The notes under the pieces were generated by a model. That model worked only from the letters and a program-made list of their open reading frames with translations, made no database searches and had not been told where the DNA came from. The position numbers and the translations under genes were made by a program. Below are positions 51,744 through 61,395 of a stretch of DNA of 64,000 nucleotides, piece after piece. The DNA comes from Streptomyces sp. JB150 (lineage in GTDB: Bacteria > Actinomycetota > Actinomycetes > Streptomycetales > Streptomycetaceae), in contig NZ_CP049780.1 of the NCBI RefSeq assembly GCF_011193355.1, positions 1 through 64,000 on the forward strand. Reading direction: 5' to 3'. How positions within the stretch are numbered: the stretch's first letter is position 1; every line of letters begins with the position of its first letter.

Positions 51744-53276
51744 ATGGCGGAGCATCAGATCGCGTACTTCCTGCGGGAACTGCACGGCGCGGCGGACCCG
51801 GCCAGACGCGCGGCGGCGGCCAAAGGCCTGGGCCGCACCGGCCGCCCGGAGCACGCCGCCGTCCTCGTCCGGGCGGCCGGCGACCCGGAACCCGCGGTAC
51901 GGGCGGCGGCCGCCGCGGGACTGGCCCGGCTGGCGGGCGGCGAGGGCTCGCCGCGGGTGCGAGGGGCCGCCGCCGAGGCACTGCCGGCGCTGCTGGCGGA
52001 CGGCGACCCGCAGGTGCGGCGCCGCACGTCGCTGGCCGCGCTGCGCCTCGGCCTCGACGGACCCCGGATCACGGACGTGTTCGCGCGGCTGCTGACCGAC
52101 CCCGACCGGCACGTGCGGATCAACGCCCTGACCGCCCTGCACGCCACGGGCGTCCCCGGCGACGCGGCGGCCGTGGCCGGCCTGCTGGGCGACCCGGACC
52201 CCATTGTCCGCGGCCTTGCCCGCGCCCTGCTGTACCGGTTCGCCGACGACCCGGCCGTGGCGGCGCAGGTGCTGCGCACCGCCAGGGAAGGCGAGGGCGC
52301 CGCCCGCGTCGAGGCCATGGCCATGGTGCCCGCCCGCCGCACCGGGGCCCTGCTCGACTGTCTGCTCACCGGGCTGCGGGATCCCTCGGCGCGGGTGCGG
52401 ACCGCGGTGGCCGCCCGCCTGGCGAGCGTGGAATCCGCCACCGCCCGCGACGCGCTGGCCGCGGCCCTGGACGACGAACCCGACCCGCACACCGCGGCGG
52501 TCCTGCTGCGCGGCGCCGCCCGGCGCGGCGATCCGCGCGCGGCCGCTGCCGCGCTGCGCTGGCTGACCGACCCCGTGGCCGGACCGGCTGCCGCACACGC
52601 CCTGGGCCGCCTGGACCCCCCGACAGCGGCCGAGCGGCTGCGGTCGGCGCTGGACGACGGCACCCTGCCCGCCCCGGTCCGGGCGGCCGCCGCCGTGGCC
52701 GTGGCGGAGGGCGGCGGCTGGGACGCCGTATGGCTGCTGCTGCCGCTCCTCGACGAGGAGGAACCGGCGCTGCGCACCGGGGCGCTCGACGCCCTGGGCG
52801 TCCTGGTGGAGCGCGGCCTGCGGCTGTGGGAGCGCCACACGGTGGCCTGGGCCCTGACCGCGCACCTGGAGTCCGGGCAGGACACCTGGCCCACCCGCAA
52901 CGCGCTCCGCGGCCTCGGCCAGGCGCTGCCCGGCCTGCGCCGGCTGGCCGACAGGGCACCCGGCGGGCAGGTGCGGGCCGCCGCGCTGTCGCTCCTGGAC
53001 ACCGACGGCGACACCGCCCCGCAGGACCTGCGGCGCTTCGTCACGGGCCTGGACGACCCGGACGAGGCCGTCCGCTACCAGGCGGCGACCGCCCTGCACG
53101 CCTGGATGGAAGCCACCGGCGAGCTCCCCCCGGACAGCGGCCCCGCCCACGAGCACCTGGCCCGGCTCGCCACCACCGACACCTCCCCACGCACACGGCA
53201 CGCCGCCACCGAAGCCCTCACCACCCTCACCGCTCTCACCACTGTCACCATCCGCGAGACCCCGCCCTGCGGCTGA
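51744..53276 (+). CDS. HEAT-repeat protein
   Basis: A 510-aa all-helical repeat protein. About a dozen HEAT/PBS-lyase-like units of roughly 30 residues recur, for example DPEPAVRAAAAAGLARLAGG, DPQVRRRTSLAALRLG and DPDRHVRINALTALHATG. No catalytic domain or membrane segment is seen. Such proteins serve as scaffolds for protein binding. AGGGGGTGGC lies before the ATG. A second, more distant repeat protein follows at 53422. Confidence 0.85.
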   Translation: MAEHQIAYFLRELHGAADPARRAAAAKGLGRTGRPEHAAVLVRAAGDPEPAVRAAAAAGLARLAGGEGSPRVRGAAAEALPALLADGDPQVRRRTSLAALRLGLDGPRITDVFARLLTDPDRHVRINALTALHATGVPGDAAAVAGLLGDPDPIVRGLARALLYRFADDPAVAAQVLRTAREGEGAARVEAMAMVPARRTGALLDCLLTGLRDPSARVRTAVAARLASVESATARDALAAALDDEPDPHTAAVLLRGAARRGDPRAAAAALRWLTDPVAGPAAAHALGRLDPPTAAERLRSALDDGTLPAPVRAAAAVAVAEGGGWDAVWLLLPLLDEEEPALRTGALDALGVLVERGLRLWERHTVAWALTAHLESGQDTWPTRNALRGLGQALPGLRRLADRAPGGQVRAAALSLLDTDGDTAPQDLRRFVTGLDDPDEAVRYQAATALHAWMEATGELPPDSGPAHEHLARLATTDTSPRTRHAATEALTTLTALTTVTIRETPPCG

Positions 53277-53421
53277 GCCGCCCGCGACCGGCACACCCGT
53301 TGCCGTGCACGGACCCGCACCCCGCCCACCCCCGGCGGGGGCGCCGCCGTTCCTCTCCCTCCGCCCCCGCCTGCCGGGGAAAACACCGGGGGAGGGGCAG
53401 GCGACCGGGCTACAGTCGCGC

Positions 53422-55086
53422 ATGACCACGTACGACCTCGGCCCCACCACGCTCTACGCCCCCTGCGAGCGGCTGCTCCACGGCAAGGGCGTCACGTGCG
53501 CGATCGGGGCGGGGGAGGCCGAGGACTGGATCCGGCTCGACCGGCGCGTCCACCGGGCCACCCACGACCACGCGTCCGGCGGCCGCACGACGGCCTCCGC
53601 CTCCCGGACCCGCGTCGGCCCGTGGCCGGTGAGCACACGGGAGATCGCGGACTGGCGCCGGGCCCCGTACTGGCGGGAGAACCCCGACGGGAGCGCAGCT
53701 GTGTCCTGGAGCCTGCCGCCCACCGAGTCCGAGATCGCCCTGTGCCTGTGCCACGCCGACCCCCGCGTCCGTGCGGCGGCGCTGGCCCTGGACACCGCGG
53801 GGCAGCTGCCCGACTCCGTCCTGCCGCTCGTCCTGATCCGCAGCGCGGACACCGACGAACGGGTACGGACCTGCGCCCGCACCGTCCTCGACCGCGTACT
53901 CGGCGACGCCCCCGCCCCGGTGCCGCCCCGACTGGCGGACCTGGCCACCCTGGCCGCCTTGGTGGCCACCCGCAGGCGGTACGGAACCTGGGCACGCCAG
54001 GCCGTCCTGGGGCGCCTCGACGCCCTGCCCGTGACGACCCTCACCCACCTGCTGACCCACCGCGACCGCCAGTCCCGGCGCGCCGGCCTGGAGGCGGCCA
54101 CCCTGTACGGGACGCCGGCCATGGGGCAGGTGTGGGCACTGGCCGAGCAGGACCACGACGAGGGCGTGCGAGAGCTGGCCGTACGCACCGCGATACGCCT
54201 CGCGCTCGCCTGCGGCCGGCAGACGGTCCTCGACGACGCCAGAACCCGCTTCCTCGCCCACCTCGACAATGACCCCGCCTACGGCCTGCGCCTGGGCACC
54301 CTCGCCACCGCCGTGACGACCGGCTTCCTGCGCATCGACGACCTCGCCACGCTCGCCACCACCCACCGCTACCGTAAGATCCGCCGCCACGCCTGCGCGG
54401 CCGCCCTCGCCCACCCACAAGCGCATACGGTCCTCGACCGCCTGCTGTGCGCCCGGGACACTCGCGTGCGTGCCGCCGCCGTGGGACACCTGCGCCGCAC
54501 AGGCCGCGGCGACGAACTGCCCCGCCACCTGACGGACCTCTCCCACACCGTGCGCGCGACGGCGTGCCGGCACCTGCGCGCGCACGGGCACGACCCGCGC
54601 ACCCACTACCACAACCTGTGCGCCGACCCGGCCACCGTCGTCCCGGCCGCGGTCCTCGGCCTCGCCGAACAAGGACACCCCGAGGACGCCGCCCTGCTGC
54701 ACCCCCTCCTCCACCACCCGCACGCCAGGGTCCGCGCCCGCGCCCTGTCCGCGCTGCGCATGCTCAGGGCGCTGCCCGACGACGCGCTCCCGCCGTTCGC
54801 CGACGACCCGGACCCCGGCGTACGCGCCACCGCCCTCACCGCCCTGCGCCACACCCCCCGCCTCCTGCGGGCCCTGCTCGACAGCACACGGGACGACGTC
54901 CGGACACGAGCGGAAACCCTCCTGCACCGCCACCTGATCCAGGCCCCCTGCCGCTGCCGCCCGCCCCTGCCGCCACCGGGTCGGTCACCCCTGGCGAAGC
55001 TCGCGACCGCCCCCGCCCCCGCCGGCTCCGCAGAACCCGCCCGCGGACCCTCCGAGCTGCCGCCGGCCTTCCGGCGCAGGACCTGA
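53422..55086 (+). CDS. HEAT-repeat protein with unique N-terminus
   Basis: A 554-aa protein. The first 100 residues (GPTTLYAPCERLLHGKGV, WRRAPYWRENPDG) are unlike the rest. From about residue 105 there are HEAT-like units such as DPRVRAAALALDTAGQLP, DTRVRAAAVGHLRRTG and DPGVRATALTALRHTP. The C-terminal 50 residues are Pro/Ala-rich. No enzymatic motif is seen. It could have arisen beside its upstream relative by duplication, but similarity is limited to the repeat pattern. Confidence 0.8.
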   Translation: MTTYDLGPTTLYAPCERLLHGKGVTCAIGAGEAEDWIRLDRRVHRATHDHASGGRTTASASRTRVGPWPVSTREIADWRRAPYWRENPDGSAAVSWSLPPTESEIALCLCHADPRVRAAALALDTAGQLPDSVLPLVLIRSADTDERVRTCARTVLDRVLGDAPAPVPPRLADLATLAALVATRRRYGTWARQAVLGRLDALPVTTLTHLLTHRDRQSRRAGLEAATLYGTPAMGQVWALAEQDHDEGVRELAVRTAIRLALACGRQTVLDDARTRFLAHLDNDPAYGLRLGTLATAVTTGFLRIDDLATLATTHRYRKIRRHACAAALAHPQAHTVLDRLLCARDTRVRAAAVGHLRRTGRGDELPRHLTDLSHTVRATACRHLRAHGHDPRTHYHNLCADPATVVPAAVLGLAEQGHPEDAALLHPLLHHPHARVRARALSALRMLRALPDDALPPFADDPDPGVRATALTALRHTPRLLRALLDSTRDDVRTRAETLLHRHLIQAPCRCRPPLPPPGRSPLAKLATAPAPAGSAEPARGPSELPPAFRRRT

Positions 55087-55254
55087 CGACCCGGTCCACC
55101 GAGCCGGCACACCCTGCGCACGGTCCGGCGCTCCTCGCGCATGACCGGCCCGATCAGCGGGTGGCAGAGTCGTCGGCGTCAAGTCCCGGCCCACGCACGG
55201 GAAACCGGGCGAACCGCGGGCCGGTGTGCCCGCCCGCAGCCATGGAGGAAACGC

Positions 55255-55716
55255 ATGGGCCTGTCGACGCCCGCCCGCTTCACCGGTTGCACCGCCGGCG
55301 CGGTGACCGCCGCGCTGATCCTGTCCGCCTCGCCGGCACCGGCCAGCGGGGACTTCAGCGGGCGGGCGTTCGTCCACGGCGGCGGCGACATATATGTCGA
55401 CGACTGGACTGACGAGGGTTATCTGTCCACGTCCCGTCACGCCTCCTCGAACGCGACGTGCCTGTGGCAGGAGGTGCTGTGGTCGTACGACCTCCTGGCC
55501 TGGGACGACATCGACGGCGTCTTCGGGGACGACACCAGGGCCGCGACCGTGAAGTGGCAGAAGGCCTACGCCACCGACCAACCGGCAGACGGAATCGTGG
55601 GGAAACACCCGTTCGGCCGGGCCGGATACGGGCTCGTCGACGAGACCGGCGACAACCGCCCTGACCGCAAGGGAAACAAGCGGGTCGCCGGCGACAACTA
55701 CCTGACCTGCAGCTGA
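55255..55716 (+). CDS. Secreted peptidoglycan-binding-like protein
   Basis: A 153-aa exported protein. A signal peptide (1-31, ending APAS) precedes a single PG_binding_1-like fold: CLWQEVLWSYDLLAWDDIDGVFGDDTRAAT and VKWQKAYATDQPADGIVGKHPFG. GGAGGAAAC precedes the ATG. It probably binds cell wall or acts as an extracellular domain protein. A broken paralogue follows immediately. Confidence 0.8.
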   Translation: MGLSTPARFTGCTAGAVTAALILSASPAPASGDFSGRAFVHGGGDIYVDDWTDEGYLSTSRHASSNATCLWQEVLWSYDLLAWDDIDGVFGDDTRAATVKWQKAYATDQPADGIVGKHPFGRAGYGLVDETGDNRPDRKGNKRVAGDNYLTCS

Positions 55717-55734
55717 CCCACCCGGTGCGGCAGC

Positions 55735-55985
55735 GGCGCCGCACACCTCGCACTCGCCACCACGCCCGCCCTGGCGAGCGCGAGCCAGGGAGTCGTCGCG
55801 GGCACCGACATCCCCTGGGACGCCTGGGGCGACGAGGGCCCGATCTCCGCCACGAGCTACGCCACCAGCAACGGACCGCGATGTGGCAGCAGATCCTGTG
55901 GGCGGACGGCCTCCTGTCCTGGTCCGGCATCGACTGCCGGTTCGGGCCCCACACCACGGCCGCCACCAGGAAGGGGCCCGCCTGT
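55735..55985 (+). pseudogene. Remnant of a second peptidoglycan-binding-like gene
   Basis: One frame reads TDIPWDAWGDEGPISATSYATSNG, and a shifted frame continues MWQQILWADGLLSWSGIDCRFGPHTTAATRK. Both match the intact neighbour at 55255-55716 in order. The start and end are missing and one frameshift lies near 55875. It is a decayed tandem duplicate. Confidence 0.8.
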
Positions 55986-56026
55986 CCCGCCCGCCGCGAG
56001 GCGGTCGCCGATCGGTCTCCGGTCGC

Positions 56027-56824
56027 TCAGAGCGTCAGCACCGGTCGGGTGGAGAAGTCCTCGTACATGTCCTCTCCGTCCGGTCCGTACACGAACTCGG
56101 CCATGGCGGGGTTACGGTTGGCGGTCGCCAGGGGGAGCCAGGCCAGCAGGTGGCCGTAGCCGCCGCACACCGACTCGCCCCCGTCGCCGCCGTGGACCGC
56201 GGTGACGTCGCTGGTCAGCTCGGCGCGGTAGGTGTCGTAGGCGATGCGCAGACCGAAGGCGTTCGGTTCGTTGTGCGGGCCGCTGTCGTCGCCGTAGGGG
56301 ACGCGGTCGAGGGGACAGCCGTCGCCCCACCGGAACAGGGTGTCGGACCCGGCGCCGCAGGCGTGTTCCCACTCGTCGGAACTCGGCATCCGCAGACCGC
56401 GGGCGCTCAGGGCAGCCGGCACGCCGGCCGGCGGTACGGTCAGGGCTTCGTCCTCCACGGCCATCAGGACGGTGTCCAGGTGAACGCTGCGGCGAGCGCT
56501 GAGGACCCGCGCGAGGTGGGTCCGCAGATCCAGCCCGTAACCGTAGCCCTGCTCCAGGCTCTGCGCGTAGTCGGCGGCCTGCTGCGCGCTCGGCTGCCAG
56601 GCGTCGACGTCGAAGCCCAGGGACACCCGGCCTCCGGGGACCAGGGCGAACTCCTGCCCGTCCCGCTCGACCAGGACGCGGTGCAGCGGGGCGCCGAGGT
56701 GGTGCGTGGCCTCGACACGTGATACCCGGCCGCCCACGTGGTCAGCGACATCCTGGGCGATTTGCCGGGCGGTGACCTCGTCGAAGGTCCGCCACAGGTC
56801 GAGAGTGAGATCAGCGAGCGACAT
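56027..56824 (-). CDS. FGE-sulfatase-like domain protein
   Basis: A 265-aa protein. The C-terminal half shows the formylglycine-generating-enzyme/C-type-lectin-like pattern: GLRMPSSDEWEHACGAGSDTLFRWGD, NAFGLRIAYDTYRAEL, and GYGHLLAWLPLATANRNP. The N-terminal half (WRTFDEVTARQIAQDVADHVGG, LHRVLVERDGQEFALVPGG) has no named domain. The catalytic Cys pair of true FGEs is not evident, so enzymatic function is doubtful. The ATG at 56824 is taken, as upstream alternatives lack a site. Confidence 0.75.
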   Translation of the reverse strand: MSLADLTLDLWRTFDEVTARQIAQDVADHVGGRVSRVEATHHLGAPLHRVLVERDGQEFALVPGGRVSLGFDVDAWQPSAQQAADYAQSLEQGYGYGLDLRTHLARVLSARRSVHLDTVLMAVEDEALTVPPAGVPAALSARGLRMPSSDEWEHACGAGSDTLFRWGDGCPLDRVPYGDDSGPHNEPNAFGLRIAYDTYRAELTSDVTAVHGGDGGESVCGGYGHLLAWLPLATANRNPAMAEFVYGPDGEDMYEDFSTRPVLTL

Positions 56825-56892
56825 GGCCGACACTGTGGCACGCGGCACTGACAGGAGTCGGCATCCCGCGGCGGCAAACACGGCGCCCGCGC

Positions 56893-57303
56893 GGGCACGT
56901 CCCCGAACTGTCCTGGCAGCGCATCGAAGCAGCCTCTGTCGTAGTGCACGCAGGACAGCGGGTCACCTGCGAGTTCCTCCAGTTCGACACACGGAACCTG
57001 GAGGCAAGACTGTCCTTGCGAGCGACGCAGCCGGACCCCTTCCAGGAATGTGCCAGCGACATCGTGGCAGGGCAGAAACTGCGAGGACGGGTCACCAAGC
57101 TGGTCCCATTCGGCGTGTTCGTCGAGGTCGCCGACGGAGTCGAGGGACTGGTCCACCTGCGAGAACTCACCTCGACGCCCGCACAGAGCGTGGCGGACGT
57201 CGTCCGCGCCGGCGACGAGATCACGGTCGTCGTCACCGAGATCGACCGACAGCGACGCACATTGGCCCTCTCCCGCCGGCAAGCCCCGCCCGAGTACCGG
57301 TGA
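56893..57303 (+). pseudogene. N-terminally truncated S1 RNA-binding protein remnant
   Basis: An open frame begins without a start codon (GHVPELSWQRIEAASVVV) and continues from a GTG at 56944 to a stop at 57303. It contains the end of one S1 repeat (CEFLQFDTRNLEARLSL) and one complete repeat (VTKLVPFGVFVEVADGVEGLVHL). Intact tandem-S1 proteins are several hundred residues longer (family knowledge). The 5' part has been lost at the junction with the FGE-like gene. A short product from GTG 56944 (119 aa) is still possible. Confidence 0.75.
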
Positions 57304-57695
57304 CCCCTGAGTGATCCTTTGGCGGCCCCTTGCGCGAGCGTTCCCAAGCAACGGCCACTGACCGAGCCCGCCGCCGGCGCCCTCAAAGGCCGCCTCCTCC
57401 TCAGAACGCGCGCCACCCGCCCTGGGCACCCGCTTCGACGGCCGACTGCCCGCGCCCTGACCGCCACCGCCTTCACCCGGCCGCGCGTCGTCGAACTCGC
57501 CGCCCCGCCGAAGGCCCGCCGGCCCCCGACGCGCGCCGAACCCACGGATCGCCGAGCTGCGCCCTGATCTGCCGGACCTGCGCATCCACCCCCACCGCAC
57601 CGTGGCATCCCCCATCCGACCTGCGCAAACACCGGCCGCGCGAGCCCCGCCACACCCACAGGGCTCACGCGGCCCGGTGCCACGGCCGTGCGGCG
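57304..57695. other. Gene-free stretch
   Basis: 392 bp of GC-rich sequence between the S1 remnant and a small minus-strand gene. Only low-complexity Pro/Arg/Ala readings are seen in all frames, and no gene is supported. It may be debris from deletion of neighbouring genes. Confidence 0.45.
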
Positions 57696-57974
57696 TCAGG
57701 GCGGCGGCAGGATGCCCTCCTGCTGAGCGACGTGGGAGCAGGCCATGGCCGCCGCCGTCATACCCAGCCGGTCGAGCACGTCGATGGACTCCAGCAGGAT
57801 CCGGGTGTCGGCGTCGGCCATGGCCGTGCCGCAGCGGTCGCGTCCGGCCAGCTCCTCGGCGGCCGTGGCGGTGCGCAGCGCGGTCACCCGGGCGGCCAGC
57901 GCCTCCCGTGACGCCTCCATGGCGACGATGCCGCGCACCGCACGGACGATCTCTTCATCGGTCACGTCGTTCAT
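57696..57974 (-). CDS. Small hypothetical protein
   Basis: A 92-aa soluble, helical protein (NDVTDEEIVRAVRGIVAM, AARVTALRTATAAEELAG, ILLESIDVLDRLGMTAA). No recognised domain. The length and helical character recall small Streptomyces regulatory partners, but no function can be stated. Confidence 0.6.
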   Translation of the reverse strand: MNDVTDEEIVRAVRGIVAMEASREALAARVTALRTATAAEELAGRDRCGTAMADADTRILLESIDVLDRLGMTAAAMACSHVAQQEGILPPP

Positions 57975-58176
57975 GCCCTGCCAGACGGTGTCCGCCCGCC
58001 GCTGGTCACACCGCCGCCCCGGCCCGTGAGGAGGAACACGGCGACGCCGCAGTCCACGACGCGGCCGAGGAGGCACGGCACCGCGGCACACACCCCCGCC
58101 CCTCGCCGCTCACCGCTTGCCGGACGCAGCCGCCTGTGCTCTCCCTTTCCCGATCTCGACACGGGCCCGAACGGGC

Positions 58177-58215
58177 GGCGGCCCCGCCACCGGGGGGAAA
58201 GGTGACGGGGCCGCC
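58177..58215. terminator. Hairpin in the gap before the phosphatase gene
   Basis: Arms 58177-58191 and 58201-58215 pair over 15 bp with one mismatch around a 9-nt loop. The rest of the gap (57975-58453) holds no supported gene. The structure could end transcription entering from the left or cap the leader of the phosphatase mRNA. Confidence 0.55.
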
Positions 58216-58453
58216 GTACTCGGAAGGGGGAGCCGAGCTGTTCGAACGTGCTGGTGCCCCGGATCCGAGACGGTATGCATGGCGATACGGCCGCCAGCGT
58301 GCCGCCCGGCGTACGACAGAAGTCGCCACGTCCGAGAAGCGCACCCCCGGCCCCGACGGTTACCGTGGAGGACGTGCTGGACCTTCGCCGCGAGCCGGTC
58401 CCGGGAAAGGCCACGCCCTCCCAAGCGATCACCACCCCGGCCGGAGCCCTCCG

Positions 58454-59749
58454 ATGATGAGCGGGACCGGCGACGAGGGCGTCGGCCCGCCCCCCGCACC
58501 GCCCCCGGACGACACCGCGCTCCCGGACGACACCCCGCCCCCCTCCGCCCTGCTGGAGGACAGCACCGAGGACCTCTACGAGAACGCGCCCTGCGGTTTC
58601 CTGTCCACCGCCCTGGACGGAACGATCGTCAAGGTCAACGCCACCCTGCTGGACTGGCTCGGCCGGCGCGGCGCGGAGCTGGTCGGCCGCCGTACCTTCT
58701 CCGACCTGCTGACCGCCGGCGGCCGCCTCTACCACGAGACGCACTACGCGCCGCTGCTGCGCATGCAGGGGGAGATCAGCGGCATCGCGCTGGAACTGAA
58801 ACGAGCCGACGGCAGCCGCCTGCCGGTCCTCGTGACCTCGACCGTCAAAACGAGCGAGGACGGACAGCCCCGGCTGATCCGCACCACCGTCTTCGACGCC
58901 CGCGAGCGCCGCTCCTACGAGCAGGAACTGCTGCGCGCCCGCCAGGAGTCCGAACGCGAACGCGAACGGCTCAAGCAGCTCGCCGCCACCCTGCAGGCAT
59001 CGCTGCTGCCGCCCGCCCTGGAGAACGTACCGGGACTGGACGTGGCCGCCCACTACCACATCGCCTCGGCCGACGAGGTCGGCGGCGACTTCTACGACCT
59101 CTTCCCCCTCGCCTCCGGCAGCTGGGGCCTCTTCCTCGGCGACGTGTGCGGCAAAGGCGCCACCGCGGCAGCCGTCACCTCCCTGGCCCGCTACACCCTG
59201 CGCGCCGCGGCCGTGTACGACCCCGACCCGGCCGTCGTCCTGCGCAACCTCAACACCGTCCTCGTCCACGAATACGCCGGCGCCGCCGAACCCCGGTTCT
59301 GCACCGTCCTCTTCGGCCTGCTCACCCCCCACGACGAGGGCGGCTTCCGCATCACCCTGGCCGGCGGCGGCCACCCGCCCGCCCTGCTGCTGCGCGCCGA
59401 CGGAACCGCCGACCACCTGCCCACCCCCGGCGGCCAGCTCATCGGCGTCCTGCCCGACGCCACCATCGCCACCACCACCCTCCGCCTGGCACCCGGCGAC
59501 ACCCTGCTCCTCTACACCGACGGCCTCACCGAAGCACACACCGCCGCCAGCGGCAGCGACCGCTACGGCGACGACGCCCTCCTGGACTTCGCCCGGCGGC
59601 TGGCCCCCACCACCGCGCGACGCACCGTCGCGGCCCTACGCGACCTCCTGGCCGCCCTCGGCACCGGCGTGGACGACGACGCGGCCGTCCTCGCCGTCCA
59701 CGCACCCCTGCCCGGACCAGCCGGCCACCGCCACTCACCACAGCCGTAA
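58454..59749 (+). CDS. PAS-domain PP2C phosphatase (RsbU-type)
   Basis: A 431-aa signalling protein. A PAS domain (about 40-160) begins LYENAPCGFLSTALDGTIVKVN. A coiled-coil linker (RARQESERERERLKQL, about 165-185) precedes a SpoIIE/PP2C domain (190-420) with VGGDFYDLFPL, FLGDVCGKG and LYTDGLTEA, where the Asp residues bind metal. It should dephosphorylate an anti-sigma-factor antagonist in response to a PAS ligand or light/redox cue. No cognate antagonist gene is nearby, so the target is unknown. Confidence 0.92.
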   Translation: MMSGTGDEGVGPPPAPPPDDTALPDDTPPPSALLEDSTEDLYENAPCGFLSTALDGTIVKVNATLLDWLGRRGAELVGRRTFSDLLTAGGRLYHETHYAPLLRMQGEISGIALELKRADGSRLPVLVTSTVKTSEDGQPRLIRTTVFDARERRSYEQELLRARQESERERERLKQLAATLQASLLPPALENVPGLDVAAHYHIASADEVGGDFYDLFPLASGSWGLFLGDVCGKGATAAAVTSLARYTLRAAAVYDPDPAVVLRNLNTVLVHEYAGAAEPRFCTVLFGLLTPHDEGGFRITLAGGGHPPALLLRADGTADHLPTPGGQLIGVLPDATIATTTLRLAPGDTLLLYTDGLTEAHTAASGSDRYGDDALLDFARRLAPTTARRTVAALRDLLAALGTGVDDDAAVLAVHAPLPGPAGHRHSPQP

Positions 59750-59937
59750 CCCGCCGCACCGACGACCGGCCCCCGGCCCCGACGTCCCGTCACCTGACGG
59801 ACGGCCCGCACCCCCTCCGAAATCCACCGGAACGGGTGAATCCCGGCCTTTGATCGCGTGTCGGCACCGCAGCCGGACAGACGACGGGTATCCCGCCGCG
59901 CCGAGACGCGGCGCGGCACGAACGACAGGAACCAGAC

Positions 59938-60108
59938 ATGGCGGATGCTCCCCAGCAACTGCCCGACGAGGCCGCGGAGCCCCTCAGGCAACTCCTCGAA
60001 GAGGTCCTCGACGCCGGTCCCGGCCGGCAGGTCACCGAGAACACGGTCGGCAACGCGAAGAAGGTCAAGGGGCTGCTCGGCGGCACTCTGCTCCCCGGCG
60101 TGATGTAG
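59938..60108 (+). CDS. Small hypothetical protein (56 aa)
   Basis: A short acidic/amphipathic peptide (ADAPQQLPDEAAEPLRQLLEE at the start, KKVKGLLGG near the end). GACAGGAA precedes the ATG. It shows no signal peptide or Cys and no recognised family. Confidence 0.5.
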   Translation: MADAPQQLPDEAAEPLRQLLEEVLDAGPGRQVTENTVGNAKKVKGLLGGTLLPGVM

Positions 60109-60346
60109 GCGCGAAGCCGCCGGACGACGCGGCCGAGGCGTACGCCGCCAAAAGGCACGCGACGCGCTGACCCCGCCCGGCGACGGCAGCACCGGCCGGA
60201 CAGACCGGACCGCCGGACAGACCGGACCGCCGTGCCGCCCGGACCCCCACACCCGGATCGGCCCGGCGGTGACGCTCCGCCACAGGCCCCGGTGCACCTC
60301 CTCCGGCACCGCCTGGGTCTACCACGGCGAGGGCAACGGCCGGCTC

Positions 60347-60560
60347 ATGCGCCTGGTGGTCATGGCGGACGGCTTCAGCGCCGGCCCCAGCGGCCTCGGC
60401 CTCACCTGGGAACTCCTGGAACACGGCCCGTTCCCGCTTTTGAGCGATCCGCCGCCGGCGCCTCGACGTCGTTCTCGTCGGCTACCACGAGCACAGCGCG
60501 TCGATGCTGCGGAACGCCGAGGCGGACGACTTTTGCGGTGTCGCTCACGGCGGGCGGGCC
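60347..60560 (+). pseudogene. Lipase-like gene remnant
   Basis: One frame reads LVVMADGFSAGPSGLGLTWE and LLEHGPFPLL. After a frameshift near 60445 another continues RRRRLDVVLVGYHEHSASML and RNAEA. The combined reading resembles the start of actinobacterial alpha/beta hydrolases of the lipase type. The nucleophile-serine region never appears. The sequence from 60560 to 60960 gives only disordered readings. Confidence 0.6.
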
Positions 60561-60971
60561 ACACCGATCAGCCGCATGCGCGACGGCTCCCTGCCCTGGC
60601 GGCGGAAGACCCACCGCGACGCGACTGGATGCCGCCGCCGGCCCTCACGAACCGGGCCTGCCCGCACTCGTGCGGTACCTGGCCGTCGTTGTGGACGCGG
60701 GCGGCCATGTCGACGACCGGTGCGGCAGCCGCGTGCTGGAATGCGCCCTGCTGTTGGCACTGCTGCGCCGACCCACCAGATCCGGGATGACCGCCGGCGC
60801 CATCCTCGCGCCGCCCCCGAAGCCGCCCACCACGAGTCCTTGCGAAACCGACGAGAATCCGGGTAGACCCTCGCACCGCGCTTGCGGTGCAAAACGCTGC
60901 GGAGAGCGGGACGTATCGGGGAAATGACGGTCGGGCTGTCTGCGCCGGGCGTGCGAAGACCAGGGGGGACC

Positions 60972-61394
60972 ATGGACATGGGGATATCGCTTTCTGAGGC
61001 ACTCGGAGAGCTACGGCGGGAGCTGTATGCGGCGCAGGCCGCGGGAAGTGACCAGCAATTCCGCTTCGACGTGGAGCAGGCGGAGCTGTCGCTGGAGGTG
61101 GAGTTCCGACGGGACGCCAACGGCGGTGTCACAGTGGAAGTCGGCCTGCCGGGAGCCAAGATCGGTGGCGAGGCCGGCAGCGGCGCGGGCAGCACCCGGC
61201 GGCAGATGCTGACGCTCACGTTGCAGGTTCGGGACGAGGCACTGGGCGGGCAGCGGGCTCGGATTCGCCGTAGCGCCGGAGGCCTCGACGTCCCAGGTGA
61301 CGACGGGCCGGGACAACAACCCCAGGGCAAGTTAACCGACGGCGAATCGGACACCTCCCGGAAGAGCGCTCAGCCGCGGCCGTGGGAGGCATGA
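60972..61394 (+). CDS. Trypco2 (trypsin-co-occurring domain 2) protein
   Basis: A 140-aa protein with the trypco2 layout: GISLSEALGELRRELYAAQ, then FDVEQAELSLEVEFRRD, GGVTVEVGLPGAKIGG and LTLTLQVRDEAL. To my knowledge trypco proteins occur beside trypsin-like effectors in predicted conflict systems. AGGGGGG precedes the ATG. Leucine codon 121 (61332-61334) is TTA, implying bldA control. It lies 1 bp before the effector gene, with ribosome site GGAGG inside its end, so the two are co-translated. Confidence 0.85.
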   Translation: MDMGISLSEALGELRRELYAAQAAGSDQQFRFDVEQAELSLEVEFRRDANGGVTVEVGLPGAKIGGEAGSGAGSTRRQMLTLTLQVRDEALGGQRARIRRSAGGLDVPGDDGPGQQPQGKLTDGESDTSRKSAQPRPWEA

Positions 61395-61395
61395 G

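Noticed and set aside
57330-57911. Plus-strand open frame in the gap after the S1 remnant
   Set aside because: Arg/Pro-rich composition, no ribosome site, and overlap with the small minus-strand gene.
60560-60960. Continuation of the lipase remnant or a separate small gene
   Set aside because: No frame shows the expected GxSxG region or any coherent domain.
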